A stretch of 64,000 nucleotides of DNA from Blastocatellia bacterium AA13 (lineage in GTDB: Bacteria; Acidobacteriota; Blastocatellia; UBA7656), in the NCBI GenBank assembly GCA_003222245.1, contig QHVH01000008.1, positions 225,679-289,678 on the forward strand, read 5' to 3'. Position numbers and translations under genes: made by a program. The notes below the pieces were generated by a model, which was not told the origin of the DNA, ran no database searches, and saw nothing but the letters and a program-made list of their open reading frames with translations. Below, piece after piece: positions 45,681-54,256 of this stretch; positions within the stretch are counted from its first letter, which is position 1; each line of letters opens with the position of its first letter.

Positions 45681-46697
45681 ATGCCTGATCCAAAACTTCT
45701 TCGCGCCGAACTCGCCGGCAGGAATATTTTGCTGACCGGAGGCCTCGGCTTCATCGGCAGCAATCTGGCTCATCGCCTTGTGGATCTCGGAGCAAAGGTG
45801 ACGCTTGTTGACTCGCTTGTTCCGGCCTACGGCGGAAATATGTTCAACGTCAGCGGCATTGAAGACCGGATCACAATCAATATCGCCGACGTTCGTGACG
45901 AGTACAGCATGGCTTATCTCGTTCAAGGACGCGATTACATATTCAACCTGGCGGGACAGGTCAGTCACATCGACAGCGTGGAAGATCCGTACACGGATCT
46001 CGAAATTAACGTGCGGTCTCAGGTATCGATTCTGGAAGCCTGCAGGAAGAAAAATCGGCAAGTGAAGATCGTCTATACCAGCACGCGCCAGTTGTATGGA
46101 AAACCCGACTATCTGCCCGTGGACGAAAAACATCTCATCCACCCGACGGACACCAATGGCATAAACAAACTTGCGGGCGAGTTGTATCACATACTCTACA
46201 ACGACGTTTACGACATAAGGGCGGTTTCGCTTCGGCTTACGAATACCTACGGCCCCCGGCAGTTGGTGAAACACTCGCGGCAGGGCTTCATCGGCTGGTT
46301 TATTCGTCGGATAGTTGAAGGGCAGGAGATTCAGTTATACGGCGATGGAAATCAGATTCGAGATTTCAACCACGTCGACGACGTGGTCGATGCGATGTTA
46401 ATGGCTGCTGTCTCCGAAAAAGCCAATGGAAAGATCTTCAATCTCGGCGGTGAACCGCTCAGCTTGAAACGGCTGGTAGAACTGCTGATCGATACGAATG
46501 GCGGCGGCAGCTATAAGCTTGTTCCCTTTCCGGAGGATAAGAAGCGGATCGATATAGGCGATTTCTACGGCGACTACTCCAGAATCAGAGAGACGCTCGG
46601 TTGGCGACCCAAGACACCGCTTGCGGACGGACTGAAGAGAACAATCGAGTATTATCGCAATCATCTTCAAAGGTACATAGACACGGAGTCTGAATGA
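45681..46697 (+). CDS. NAD-dependent sugar-nucleotide epimerase/dehydratase
   Basis: A 338-residue extended SDR: NILLTGGLGFIGSNLAHRL (NAD binding), TLVDSLVPAYGGN, YTSTRQLYGK with a following IHPTDTNGINKLAGE. The usual YxxxK tyrosine position reads NGINK, so the classical Tyr appears to be missing, which is odd and needs an alignment. RLTNTYGPRQLVKHSRQGFIGWFIRR and LYGDGNQIRDFNHVDDVVDAM are typical of the GDP-mannose dehydratase / UDP-glucose epimerase group. ATG 45681 is chosen because it starts just before the Rossmann strand; an upstream extension to 45516 overlaps the previous gene. Overlaps the aminotransferase by 4 nt (ATGA), so the two probably act in one pathway. Confidence 0.85.
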   Translation: MPDPKLLRAELAGRNILLTGGLGFIGSNLAHRLVDLGAKVTLVDSLVPAYGGNMFNVSGIEDRITINIADVRDEYSMAYLVQGRDYIFNLAGQVSHIDSVEDPYTDLEINVRSQVSILEACRKKNRQVKIVYTSTRQLYGKPDYLPVDEKHLIHPTDTNGINKLAGELYHILYNDVYDIRAVSLRLTNTYGPRQLVKHSRQGFIGWFIRRIVEGQEIQLYGDGNQIRDFNHVDDVVDAMLMAAVSEKANGKIFNLGGEPLSLKRLVELLIDTNGGGSYKLVPFPEDKKRIDIGDFYGDYSRIRETLGWRPKTPLADGLKRTIEYYRNHLQRYIDTESE

Positions 46698-47815
46698 CAA
46701 CAACCCCAAACCCTGTTACCGCCATTCCCTTTGGAGACCTCGGACGCCAGTACCACTCGATCGGAAAAGAAATTGACTCGGCGATAAAGCGAGTTCTGGA
46801 TCGCGGCTGGTTCATTCTCGGAGAAGAGGTCAAGAGCTTCGAGCGCGAGTTCGCGTCATACATTGGGGTTCATCACGCGATCGGGGTCGGCTCCGGCACG
46901 GAGGCAATACATCTAGCGTTGATTGCGGCGGGGGTTCAACCCGGCGACGAAGTCATAACGGCCCCGAATACCTGCGTGCCTACGATATCAGCTCTCTCGT
47001 TTGCCGGAGCGATCCCCGTACTTGTCGACGTTGATGAACGCAGCTACAACATCGATCCGGACAAACTCGAGCGCGCCATCACCTCGCGCACAAAAGCGAT
47101 TCTTCCGGTCCATCTCTACGGGCAAGCGGCCGACCTGGAACCTATACTCGCAATAGCGCGCGAGAAGAACATCCCGGTCATCGAGGACGCAGCGCAGGGT
47201 CACGGCGCAACTTATCGCGGCAGAAAACTCGGCTGCTTTGGACTGGCGGCCGCCTTCAGCTTCTATCCCAGCAAGAATCTGGGCGCCTACGGGGACGGCG
47301 GCGCGGTCGTGACCGACGATGACTCAACGGCGGACCGATTGAGAAAGCTGCGCAACTACGGCGAAGAACGGCGGTACTTTCACACGAGCAAGGGCTTCAA
47401 CAGCCGGCTCGACGAGCTTCAGGCCGCGATACTCCGGGAAAAGCTCGGGCGGCTCGATCAATGGAACGATCGTCGTAGACAGATAGCGGATCTCTACAAT
47501 CGCACAATTACCAATCTCGCGGTTACGAAACCGGCGGAGATGGATTACGGCGATCATGACTATCATCTCTATGTACTCAGGTGCGGACGGCGTGATCAGC
47601 TCCGTCGGCATCTTGAGGCGAATAGAATCGGCTCGCTTATTCACTATCCCGTGCCGGTCCATCTTCAGGAGGCGTATTCCGATCTCGGTTTGGCTGAAGG
47701 CAGTTACCCGGTCGCTGAGCGTCTTTGCAATGAGGTGTTGTCGCTGCCGATGTTCCCAGAGCTGAGAGACGATGAGGTTATTCGAGTAGCCGAGGCGGTG
47801 AACTCATTTGTTTAG
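46694..47815 (+). CDS. DegT/DnrJ/EryC1-family sugar aminotransferase
   Basis: A 373-residue PLP-dependent aminotransferase of the VIoA/WecE/DesV type. It begins with IPFGDLGRQY, followed by GVGSGTEAIHLAL (PLP phosphate site), EDAAQGHGATYRGRKLGCFG and the PLP-binding lysine in FSFYPSKNLGAYGDGGAV, then FNSRLDELQAAILREKL. Converts a keto-sugar nucleotide to an amino sugar. Its partner SDR overlaps by 4 nt. The pair could supply the amino sugar used by the neighbouring GT-C proteins for pilin or surface glycosylation; this link is inferred from location. Confidence 0.92.
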   Translation: MTTTPNPVTAIPFGDLGRQYHSIGKEIDSAIKRVLDRGWFILGEEVKSFEREFASYIGVHHAIGVGSGTEAIHLALIAAGVQPGDEVITAPNTCVPTISALSFAGAIPVLVDVDERSYNIDPDKLERAITSRTKAILPVHLYGQAADLEPILAIAREKNIPVIEDAAQGHGATYRGRKLGCFGLAAAFSFYPSKNLGAYGDGGAVVTDDDSTADRLRKLRNYGEERRYFHTSKGFNSRLDELQAAILREKLGRLDQWNDRRRQIADLYNRTITNLAVTKPAEMDYGDHDYHLYVLRCGRRDQLRRHLEANRIGSLIHYPVPVHLQEAYSDLGLAEGSYPVAERLCNEVLSLPMFPELRDDEVIRVAEAVNSFV

Positions 47816-47834
47816 CCTGCGGGCAGCGCGACCG

Positions 47835-47895
47835 CTCGTGAGATCACGAGCACGCGCCCGCCGCCTCTCAATAAACTCGACATCAATAAACTCGA
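47835..47895. repeat. Hairpin and short tandem repeats after the aminotransferase
   Basis: CTCGTGAGATCACGAG (47835-47850) is a perfect palindrome, able to form a hairpin 20 nt after the aminotransferase stop. A 13-bp direct repeat TCAATAAACTCGA follows at 47868-47880 and 47883-47895, and a GAGACCCCTTT motif is repeated near 47932-47955. Likely operon end with a non-canonical terminator; role of the direct repeats unknown. Confidence 0.4.
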
Positions 47896-47999
47896 CTCTT
47901 GAAACTGTAGAACCACGCATGGTAATAGCATAGAGACCCCTTTAAGAGACCCCTTTTCCAGCAGCCCCCGCGGACACTTTCTTCTTGATTTGAAGCTTG

Positions 48000-48842
48000 A
48001 TGGAAACCACGGAAGCTAGATTAATTCACTCGGAAACAACTCTGGCGGCGCCTATGCCGAGCCACTGGAAGACCATTCTTGCAATCACGCTCAACGCGTT
48101 TCGAGAGTCGGTTCGCGATCGCGTGCTTTATAACCTGATCCTGTTCGTGCTCATACTGGTTGGAGCTTCTGTGTTCATCAGCGAGCTTTCAATCGATCAG
48201 GAAAACAAATTCATCGCGGATCTAGGGCTCAGCTCCATGGTCATCTTCGGAGCCATAATCGCGATCTTCATCGGCGTCGGACTTGTCTATAAGGAGATAG
48301 ACCGGCGCACCATCTACAATCTGCTTTCAAAGCCCGTACACCGGTATCAATTCATCATCGGTAAATACTTCGGATTGTGTCTGACGTTACTCGTCAACAC
48401 GGGTGTTATGACCGCGGGCACCATCGTCGCTTTGATCTTCGCCAATAAGGGATTCGGACGGCTCCAACTGGCCGTGCTTCCATCCGCCTACCTGATCTAT
48501 CTCGAGCTGGCCTTGATAGTCGCGGTAGCGCTGATGTTCTCGAGTTTCAGCACGCCGATGCTCTCGACTCTGTTCTCATTCGCCGTCTATGTGATTGGGC
48601 ATTTCAGCAGCGATCTCAGGCTGGCCGCGGAGATGTCGGATTCGGGCCTGGTGAAGGGCGTGCTCTACGGACTTTATTACGTGATGCCGAATCTTTCGAC
48701 ATTCAGTTTCATCGGGGAGGCTTCGCGAGGACAGATGGTTCCGCTTGCGGTTGCCGGAAAAGCCACCTTGTACGCGATCCTGTACGTGGTGATTCTCCTG
48801 TCTGCTTCGGCGGCGATACTCCAAAGACGGAATTTCAAATAA
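48000..48842 (+). CDS. ABC-2-type transporter permease
   Basis: A 280-residue membrane protein with six helices (about 33-51, 75-98, 120-145, 160-182, 187-205, 250-270) and the NAFRESVRDRVLYNLILFVL entry of ABC-2 permeases. The ATG at 48000 is preferred to the adjacent TTG. No ATPase partner is present in the window. In Myxococcus xanthus, an ABC permease (PilI), an ATPase (PilH) and a membrane-anchored protein (PilG) lie by pilSRA and are needed for pili; this gene and the next could be counterparts, but that is inference from position, not from sequence identity. Confidence 0.85.
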   Translation: METTEARLIHSETTLAAPMPSHWKTILAITLNAFRESVRDRVLYNLILFVLILVGASVFISELSIDQENKFIADLGLSSMVIFGAIIAIFIGVGLVYKEIDRRTIYNLLSKPVHRYQFIIGKYFGLCLTLLVNTGVMTAGTIVALIFANKGFGRLQLAVLPSAYLIYLELALIVAVALMFSSFSTPMLSTLFSFAVYVIGHFSSDLRLAAEMSDSGLVKGVLYGLYYVMPNLSTFSFIGEASRGQMVPLAVAGKATLYAILYVVILLSASAAILQRRNFK

Positions 48843-48852
48843 CGGAGAAATC

Positions 48853-49737
48853 TTGAAAGCGAGCCGCATCCCGATAGCGCTTATACTGATTGGATTCGGT
48901 GCAATGTATCCGCTCCGGCGATGGGTAGACGCAAGCACGTATCGGTCGGTCATAAGCGAAGAGAGCCTTTACTTCACCTCCGGCAAGACGATTAAGAAGA
49001 TCAGCCTCGGAATCGATTCTCTGGTCGCCGATGTTTACTGGATTCGAACTCTTCAGTATTTTGGCCAAAAGGTCCTCGATCAAAAGACTCGCATTCGCGA
49101 CGTGCGCAACATCAGGATGGATCTGCTGGCGCCTCTTTTGCGCGTCGTAGTCGACATGGACCCACACAACATTACCGCCTATCGCTTTGGAGCGATCTTC
49201 TTGCCCGATGTCGATCCTCCGGAAGCGGTCGCGCTTCTGGAGCGAGGCATTCGAGATAATCCGGATCAATGGCGGCTCTATCAGGATCTCGGCTACATCC
49301 ACTGGCAAATGGGAAACTATGAAAAAGCCGCGGAAGTGTATCAAGCGGGCAGCGAAATCGAAGGCGCAATGTGGTGGATGAGGGACATCGCCGGCGTCAT
49401 GAAAATAAAAGGCGGCGAGCGCAATCTCGCTCGCAGTATCTATTCGACCTACTTGAAGGATGAGAACGAAATGGTTCGGACTCAGGCCGAGACTCGAATC
49501 AAGCAACTCGATGCTCTTGATGAAATCGATGCGATCAATGCGATCATCCTTCAATATAAGCAGCAGCGGGGCGCCTGCCCAAGAGACCTGAAACAACTCG
49601 CGGCGCGGCTTCGCGGAGCAGGCTTGAGACTGAGCGCCGATCTTCTACCCGTCGATCCCGACGGTTTCCCTTACGCTCTTAACCAGGAAAGCTGCACCGC
49701 CGAAGTTGCAGCCGAATCTACCGTGGGCCATCCCTGA
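48853..49737 (+). CDS. Membrane-anchored TPR protein
   Basis: A 294-residue protein with one N-terminal membrane helix (about 5-22) and a large, probably periplasmic part. TPR-like helices occupy roughly 95-190 (AYRFGAIFLPDVDPPEAVALLERGI, WRLYQDLGYIHWQMGNYEKAAEVYQAG). The upstream block GIDSLVADVYWIRTLQYFGQ is a conserved-looking helix. The C-terminal ACPRDLKQLAARLRGAG...DPDGFPYAL resembles pseudopilin-type tail elements. The TTG start has GGAG 6 nt upstream and lies 10 nt after the permease gene, so the two are coupled. Function not known; see the permease entry for the PilG idea. Confidence 0.78.
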   Translation: MKASRIPIALILIGFGAMYPLRRWVDASTYRSVISEESLYFTSGKTIKKISLGIDSLVADVYWIRTLQYFGQKVLDQKTRIRDVRNIRMDLLAPLLRVVVDMDPHNITAYRFGAIFLPDVDPPEAVALLERGIRDNPDQWRLYQDLGYIHWQMGNYEKAAEVYQAGSEIEGAMWWMRDIAGVMKIKGGERNLARSIYSTYLKDENEMVRTQAETRIKQLDALDEIDAINAIILQYKQQRGACPRDLKQLAARLRGAGLRLSADLLPVDPDGFPYALNQESCTAEVAAESTVGHP

Positions 49738-49746
49738 AAGTGAGCT

Positions 49747-50574
49747 TCACGCGCGCGGATTGCTGCGCACGAGATCTACGTTCACCGTGTAACCGGAGGT
49801 CTTGATCCGGGCTCTTACCGGTACGTGCGCTGCATCTTCAGTAACCCAGATTAATAACTGGCCGCTTCGTTTGATGTAGCGGCCGTCAAACGCTTTGACA
49901 TCCAATTCGATAGCATCGTACCTGGTCTTTCCTACGACAATCTCGGCCTTCTTTCCGACTACTACATCGACGTTGTACAGCTTCGCGGCTTCGACGAGCG
50001 GGAGAGCAATCCTGTCTCCTTCCTTCAGCGCCAAGGTGCGAACGTAATAGAGCGAGGAAAGCAGGTCCTGAGCCCAGCGAGGCGAATCCGCCTCGACTAT
50101 TTTGTCGCCGGTTTTTTGAGCGAGATTTCTGACGGCATAGGTCGCCCGGCCCATCACTCGATTGATGGTGAGCGTTTGTTCGCGTCGGATCCTTCCCTCC
50201 TGAATGCTCTGACTCGATGACTCAAGTCCGAAGTCATTCGGGCTAACTTGAGAACTATACTTGTCGTGGACGTTGATTTTGAATAACCAGGTAAAGAACC
50301 CTTTTGATGTTCCTTCAGCTCGAAATCTGAATTTCTCCGGTTGCCTGTCGCTTTCAGGATTTCCAACCGTCAGCGTGAGAGATCCAATCGTTCCGGAGAA
50401 CAAAAGCTTGGAAAAAGTAACTTCGTAAACGAGCGTCTCGCCCGCGGTGAAGGGAACGGCGCGCGACCTTTCAGGCGAGGCCGGAACGGCGAAGTTCTGT
50501 GTCTGAACAGGCAGATAAGCGCCTGCGATAAAATTCAACAACAGCAATGGCGCGCAAACAAGTCGCGTTAGCAT
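49747..50574 (-). CDS. DUF3108 domain-containing secreted protein
   Basis: A 275-residue protein with a signal peptide (about 1-24). Its sequence FTAGETLVYEVTFSKLLFSGTIGSLTLTV and the following beta-strand pattern, plus FFTWLFKINVHDKYSSQV and IRREQTLTINR, match the DUF3108 family, a beta-sandwich outer-envelope protein of unknown function often encoded near lipoprotein or polysaccharide genes. The gene converges on the TPR protein, only 9 nt between stops. No catalytic residues can be assigned. Confidence 0.85.
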   Translation of the reverse strand: MLTRLVCAPLLLLNFIAGAYLPVQTQNFAVPASPERSRAVPFTAGETLVYEVTFSKLLFSGTIGSLTLTVGNPESDRQPEKFRFRAEGTSKGFFTWLFKINVHDKYSSQVSPNDFGLESSSQSIQEGRIRREQTLTINRVMGRATYAVRNLAQKTGDKIVEADSPRWAQDLLSSLYYVRTLALKEGDRIALPLVEAAKLYNVDVVVGKKAEIVVGKTRYDAIELDVKAFDGRYIKRSGQLLIWVTEDAAHVPVRARIKTSGYTVNVDLVRSNPRA

Positions 50575-50602
50575 AAGATCGCTTAATTATCGCCGCAATG
50601 TT

Positions 50603-51127
50603 TCAGTGCGCTGTTGCCAGGGCATCCGTCAGTTGGCTGACAGCTTTGATGATTGAGCGGCCTGCCTCATCGAGATTCGAAGCTGCCTGACTCTGGGCCG
50701 CCTCGCCGAGCCGCGACGCTTCGGCTACGAACGGATAGAACGCGGCTAAGGCTGCATTCGGGCGAAATGATGCTTCCAGAGCGTTGAGGCCGGAGCCTAC
50801 GCTCTTGAAACTATCTCGTATTCGCGCCTTATTTCGTTCGATCTCCTCGACGGGCACCGCGGCTCGATCTCCCGTCCGATTCGCGAGCTCCGCCGATTGA
50901 ATGCTCCTGGATACGCCTCCGAGGACAAAGACAAATTGTGTCAGCGTCTTGATCTCGGCTCCGATCCGAGTTCTCCCTGATTGCACTTCGGCCGCGGTCT
51001 TCGCGACTGCTGCTCTCGAGGGTTCGGCCCTTCGCTTCGATGTAGTGCGACGTCGGGTTTGCGCTTCTGATGCGGAAGCGAACAGCATCAAGAGGCACAA
51101 TGAAATTGTGATAAGCGCTTTTCTCAC
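50603..51127 (-). CDS. Hypothetical secreted helical protein
   Basis: A 174-residue protein with a clear signal peptide (LITISLCLLMLFASASEAQ) followed by a basic stretch (TRRRTTSKRRAEPSRAA) and a long Ala/Ser-rich, mostly helical region with no cysteines. I recognise no family. It lies 28 nt upstream (in transcription order) of the DUF3108 gene, so the two are probably one operon. The basic patch after the signal peptide could bind peptidoglycan, nucleic acid or anionic polysaccharide; that is a guess. Confidence 0.65.
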   Translation of the reverse strand: MRKALITISLCLLMLFASASEAQTRRRTTSKRRAEPSRAAVAKTAAEVQSGRTRIGAEIKTLTQFVFVLGGVSRSIQSAELANRTGDRAAVPVEEIERNKARIRDSFKSVGSGLNALEASFRPNAALAAFYPFVAEASRLGEAAQSQAASNLDEAGRSIIKAVSQLTDALATAH

Positions 51128-51263
51128 GAGTCATTCTCCTTCACGCAATTTCTAAAAATATACCATGAGTCGGACAGGGAGGAGGAAACAGGGAGGGAAG
51201 TGGGAATAGAGAGAGAGAGGGAACGGTTCTTTGGTGTCGATGTGTCGTTCGAATTGAGACAGT

Positions 51264-52634
51264 TCAAAAACTCAGGGTCGGGTCTTCCGCGCGGTACTCG
51301 TCCAGTTTGCGGTAAAGAGTCTTGCGATCGACTCCAAGCGCTTCGGCTGCTCGAAGCTTGTTCCCCGATGTCTCGCGCAAAATCTCCAGGATGTACTCAC
51401 GCTCCAGCTCGCGAAGAGTCAATCGTCTTTCAGAGCCCCGGGCAATCAGCGCCGCCGTCGCGCCGCCTGTTCTAATCCGCTCCGGAAAGTCCGATGGCTG
51501 AAGAGCCGCTCCATCCGCCATCGCGAGCGCGCGTTCGATGGCGTTCTCGAGCTCCCGAACATTGCCCGGCCAATCATAGGCCGTCAGCATCGCGAGAGCC
51601 TCAGTCGTTACTTCCAGCGGGGGCAGGTTCGACGTCTCTGAAGCTTTTGTCACGAAGTGTTCGACGAGCAGAGGTATGTCGAACCTGCGTTCACGCAGAG
51701 AAGGGATGCGGATATGAATGACGTTGAGCCTCCAATAGAGGTCTTCTCGGAAACGCCCCGCTCGCACCTCGGATTCCAGGTCGCGATTCGTAGCCGCCAC
51801 GGCCCTCACTTTTATCTCGCGCTCGTGATCCGCCCCGACGCGCCGCACCGCGCCTTCCTGCAAAACGCGAAGCAGTTTCGGCTGAACCGCCATCGGCAGC
51901 TCGCCGATCTCGTCGAGAAAGATTGTTCCACCCTCGGCCGCTTCAAACAGACCCGGGCGAGCTTGCCGGGCTCCGGTAAACGCCTGGCCCGTGTGACCGA
52001 ACAATTCCGCTTCGAGCAGATCGGCCGGAATCGCCGCGCAATTGACCGGCACAAACGCTCCGCGCTTACCGGACGATTCGTGTACGGCTCGCGCTACAAG
52101 CTCCTTGCCCGTCCCGGACTCTCCGGTCAGCAGCACCGTGCTCGCGTTGCGAGCCGCCCGCGCTATGAGCTCGAATAGCTCACGCATCGGGCGGGACGCT
52201 CCTATGATTCGCGCGGGCGCCGCCGGCAGCTCGCGTCGCAACCGCGCTTGCTCCCGCTGCGGAGCGCTCGCCTTAAGAGCGTTGTCGACCGCCTGAAGCA
52301 GCTCGGCCGTCTCGAACGGCTTTGTCAGATATTGAAACGCTCCCGCCTTTATCATCTGCACCGCTTGCTCGACGGTGCCAAAGCCCGTGATGACGATTAC
52401 GGGAACCTCCGCGCGATGCTCTCGCACCGTCTGCAGCAGCATATCTCCTTTGAGGCCGGGCATCCGTACGTCGGTGATCACAAGGTCGACCGGCTCACGC
52501 TCGAACTTTATCCGCTCTCTTGCGGCTTCCCCGTCAACCGCTATTACGATCTTATAGCCGACGCTTTCGAGATCCTCCTGCAGAAGGTCGCGCATATCGG
52601 CGTCGTCTTCGGCAATGAGCACTCGTTCGTTCAT
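51264..52634 (-). CDS. NtrC-family sigma-54-dependent response regulator
   Basis: A 456-residue activator: receiver (VLIAEDDADMRD, phospho-Asp in VITDVRMPG), AAA+ domain with GESGTGKE (Walker A) and GGTIFLDEIGEL (Walker B), and a C-terminal Fis-type helix-turn-helix (GNKLRAAEALGVDRKTLYRKL). The sigma-54 contact loop reads GHTGQAFTGA, so the first Gly of GAFTGA is replaced by Gln. The start overlaps the stop of its kinase by 4 nt. Its targets are not evident; no strong -24/-12 site was noticed directly next to the operon. Confidence 0.92.
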   Translation of the reverse strand: MNERVLIAEDDADMRDLLQEDLESVGYKIVIAVDGEAARERIKFEREPVDLVITDVRMPGLKGDMLLQTVREHRAEVPVIVITGFGTVEQAVQMIKAGAFQYLTKPFETAELLQAVDNALKASAPQREQARLRRELPAAPARIIGASRPMRELFELIARAARNASTVLLTGESGTGKELVARAVHESSGKRGAFVPVNCAAIPADLLEAELFGHTGQAFTGARQARPGLFEAAEGGTIFLDEIGELPMAVQPKLLRVLQEGAVRRVGADHEREIKVRAVAATNRDLESEVRAGRFREDLYWRLNVIHIRIPSLRERRFDIPLLVEHFVTKASETSNLPPLEVTTEALAMLTAYDWPGNVRELENAIERALAMADGAALQPSDFPERIRTGGATAALIARGSERRLTLRELEREYILEILRETSGNKLRAAEALGVDRKTLYRKLDEYRAEDPTLSF

Positions 52635-54151
52635 CCAACCTCCTGATCGACTGGCGCCAGGAGCTCATCGGAAACCGTAATCGCGAGTTCTTGCGAACAG
52701 GGAAGAAATACAGTGAATATCGCTCCAGGCTCGCTCTCGTTATTAGCGGCCTCGATCCAGCCTCTGTGATCTTCGACAATTCGGCGCGAGACCGCCAGCC
52801 CCAGGCCGGTTCCCTGGCCGACGTCCTTGGTCGTGAAGAAGGGATCGAATATATGCTCCAGATGCTCCGGCTCGATACCAGGCCCGGTATCGAGCACTTG
52901 GGCTACAGCGAACTCGACGCCGTCTCTTTCGACCACGCCAGGTCGACAGTTGAGACGCAGCAATCCGCCCCTGGGCATAGCCTGAATCGAGTTTATGCAG
53001 AGATTGAGAAACACCTGGTGCAGCATATCCTTGTCGCCGTCGATGTAGAAAAGAGGCGTGCGTTCAATCTCCACCGACACGCGATTACGTCGCGCTTGCG
53101 GCTCGATCAACTCGCCGACGTCGCTGAATACTTCATTGAGGTCGACGGGCTGACGCCTGATTCCGTTTGTTCGCGACAGATCCAGTAGCTGTCTGACCAC
53201 GCGCCCTATGCGGCGCGACTGCTCGCGAATAATCGTGAGATTGCGCTGGCGAACTTCGAGCGGCAAGTCTGGAGTGTGCATCAACCGCGCGGCCCTTGCG
53301 TCGATTACATTCAATGGCGTCCCCATTTCGTGAGCCACGCTTGCCGAAATCCTTCCAATCATCACGAGTCGATCCCGATGCTGCAGCTCTCTCTCGAGTT
53401 TGAGCCGCTGCTCGGATGCCTGAAGCGCGGCAGCGTTCTGAGCGGAGAGGCTATCGGCCATCCTATTGAATTCGTTCGCAAGCTGAGCGAACTCACCCGT
53501 CTTTGTCGCCAGAGACACTCGATAACTCAGGTCGCCTCGCCCTATCGCGGCCGCACCCTCGAGAAGCGCTTTGATGGGCCGTCCCAGGCTTCTTCGCAAC
53601 ACAAACGTGACGATCAAAAAGATCACTATTACAACGACCGAGAGATTGATTGCATGATCCAATCTGGTGCGCGCTATATCCGCCAGCAACGAGGCGGTGG
53701 GCTGGGCTATCTCGAAGGCGCCTCTTCGGCCCGAGCCGAGTTGAACCGGAAGAATAAGTGATAAGTACTCCTGACCGGCAATCAGATGGGTATACTCAAC
53801 TCGCTCGCCGGACGAAAGCGCGCTCAATACCTCAGGCTGGTAGGATTGCTCTCCAAGGCTGTCCTGGTCGGAGTACATCAAGACACGCGCATTCTCATCA
53901 AAAAGAATCACTCGAAAAAGATATGGATTTTCGCTCAGGCGATCGACGAGCCTGGAGGCGTCGCCCGAGCGATCGGCTTTGAAGAGATCTTCGAGCGCAA
54001 TCTGAAGCGTGTAAGCATGAGCAAGCAACTCCGATCTCATTGTCGCCTGTAAGGCTGCCTCGCGCCGCCGCAACCCAGTGTAGTTGATGACTCCGATTAC
54101 CAGTCCCACCGCGAGGGTCAGGAACAGGATTAATCTGGTACTGGTTGTCAT
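52631..54151 (-). CDS. Membrane sensor histidine kinase (NtrB-like)
   Basis: A 506-residue kinase: helix 1 (about 5-22), a periplasmic sensor domain (FRVILFDENARVLMYSDQDS region), helix 2 (about 185-205), HAMP (RPIKALLEGAAAIGRGDLSYRV), HisKA with the phospho-accepting His in SVAHEMGTPLNVI, and an ATPase domain with NLCINSIQAMPRGG, LDTGPGIE and GQGTGLGLAVS. ATG 54151 is chosen since it directly precedes the first helix; an in-frame ATG at 54256 would add 35 polar residues, and neither has a strong ribosome-binding site. Partner of the overlapping NtrC-like regulator. Signal unknown. Confidence 0.9.
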   Translation of the reverse strand: MTTSTRLILFLTLAVGLVIGVINYTGLRRREAALQATMRSELLAHAYTLQIALEDLFKADRSGDASRLVDRLSENPYLFRVILFDENARVLMYSDQDSLGEQSYQPEVLSALSSGERVEYTHLIAGQEYLSLILPVQLGSGRRGAFEIAQPTASLLADIARTRLDHAINLSVVVIVIFLIVTFVLRRSLGRPIKALLEGAAAIGRGDLSYRVSLATKTGEFAQLANEFNRMADSLSAQNAAALQASEQRLKLERELQHRDRLVMIGRISASVAHEMGTPLNVIDARAARLMHTPDLPLEVRQRNLTIIREQSRRIGRVVRQLLDLSRTNGIRRQPVDLNEVFSDVGELIEPQARRNRVSVEIERTPLFYIDGDKDMLHQVFLNLCINSIQAMPRGGLLRLNCRPGVVERDGVEFAVAQVLDTGPGIEPEHLEHIFDPFFTTKDVGQGTGLGLAVSRRIVEDHRGWIEAANNESEPGAIFTVFLPCSQELAITVSDELLAPVDQEVG

Positions 54152-54256
54152 AGGCGTCTCGTTTCCGCCATCTCGCTGTGATGGGCCTCTGAGCGGTGAA
54201 GTGCTCCTCACGGCGTTGGCAACTTCCTTGCCAACCAAATTTTCAGTGGCGCCCAT

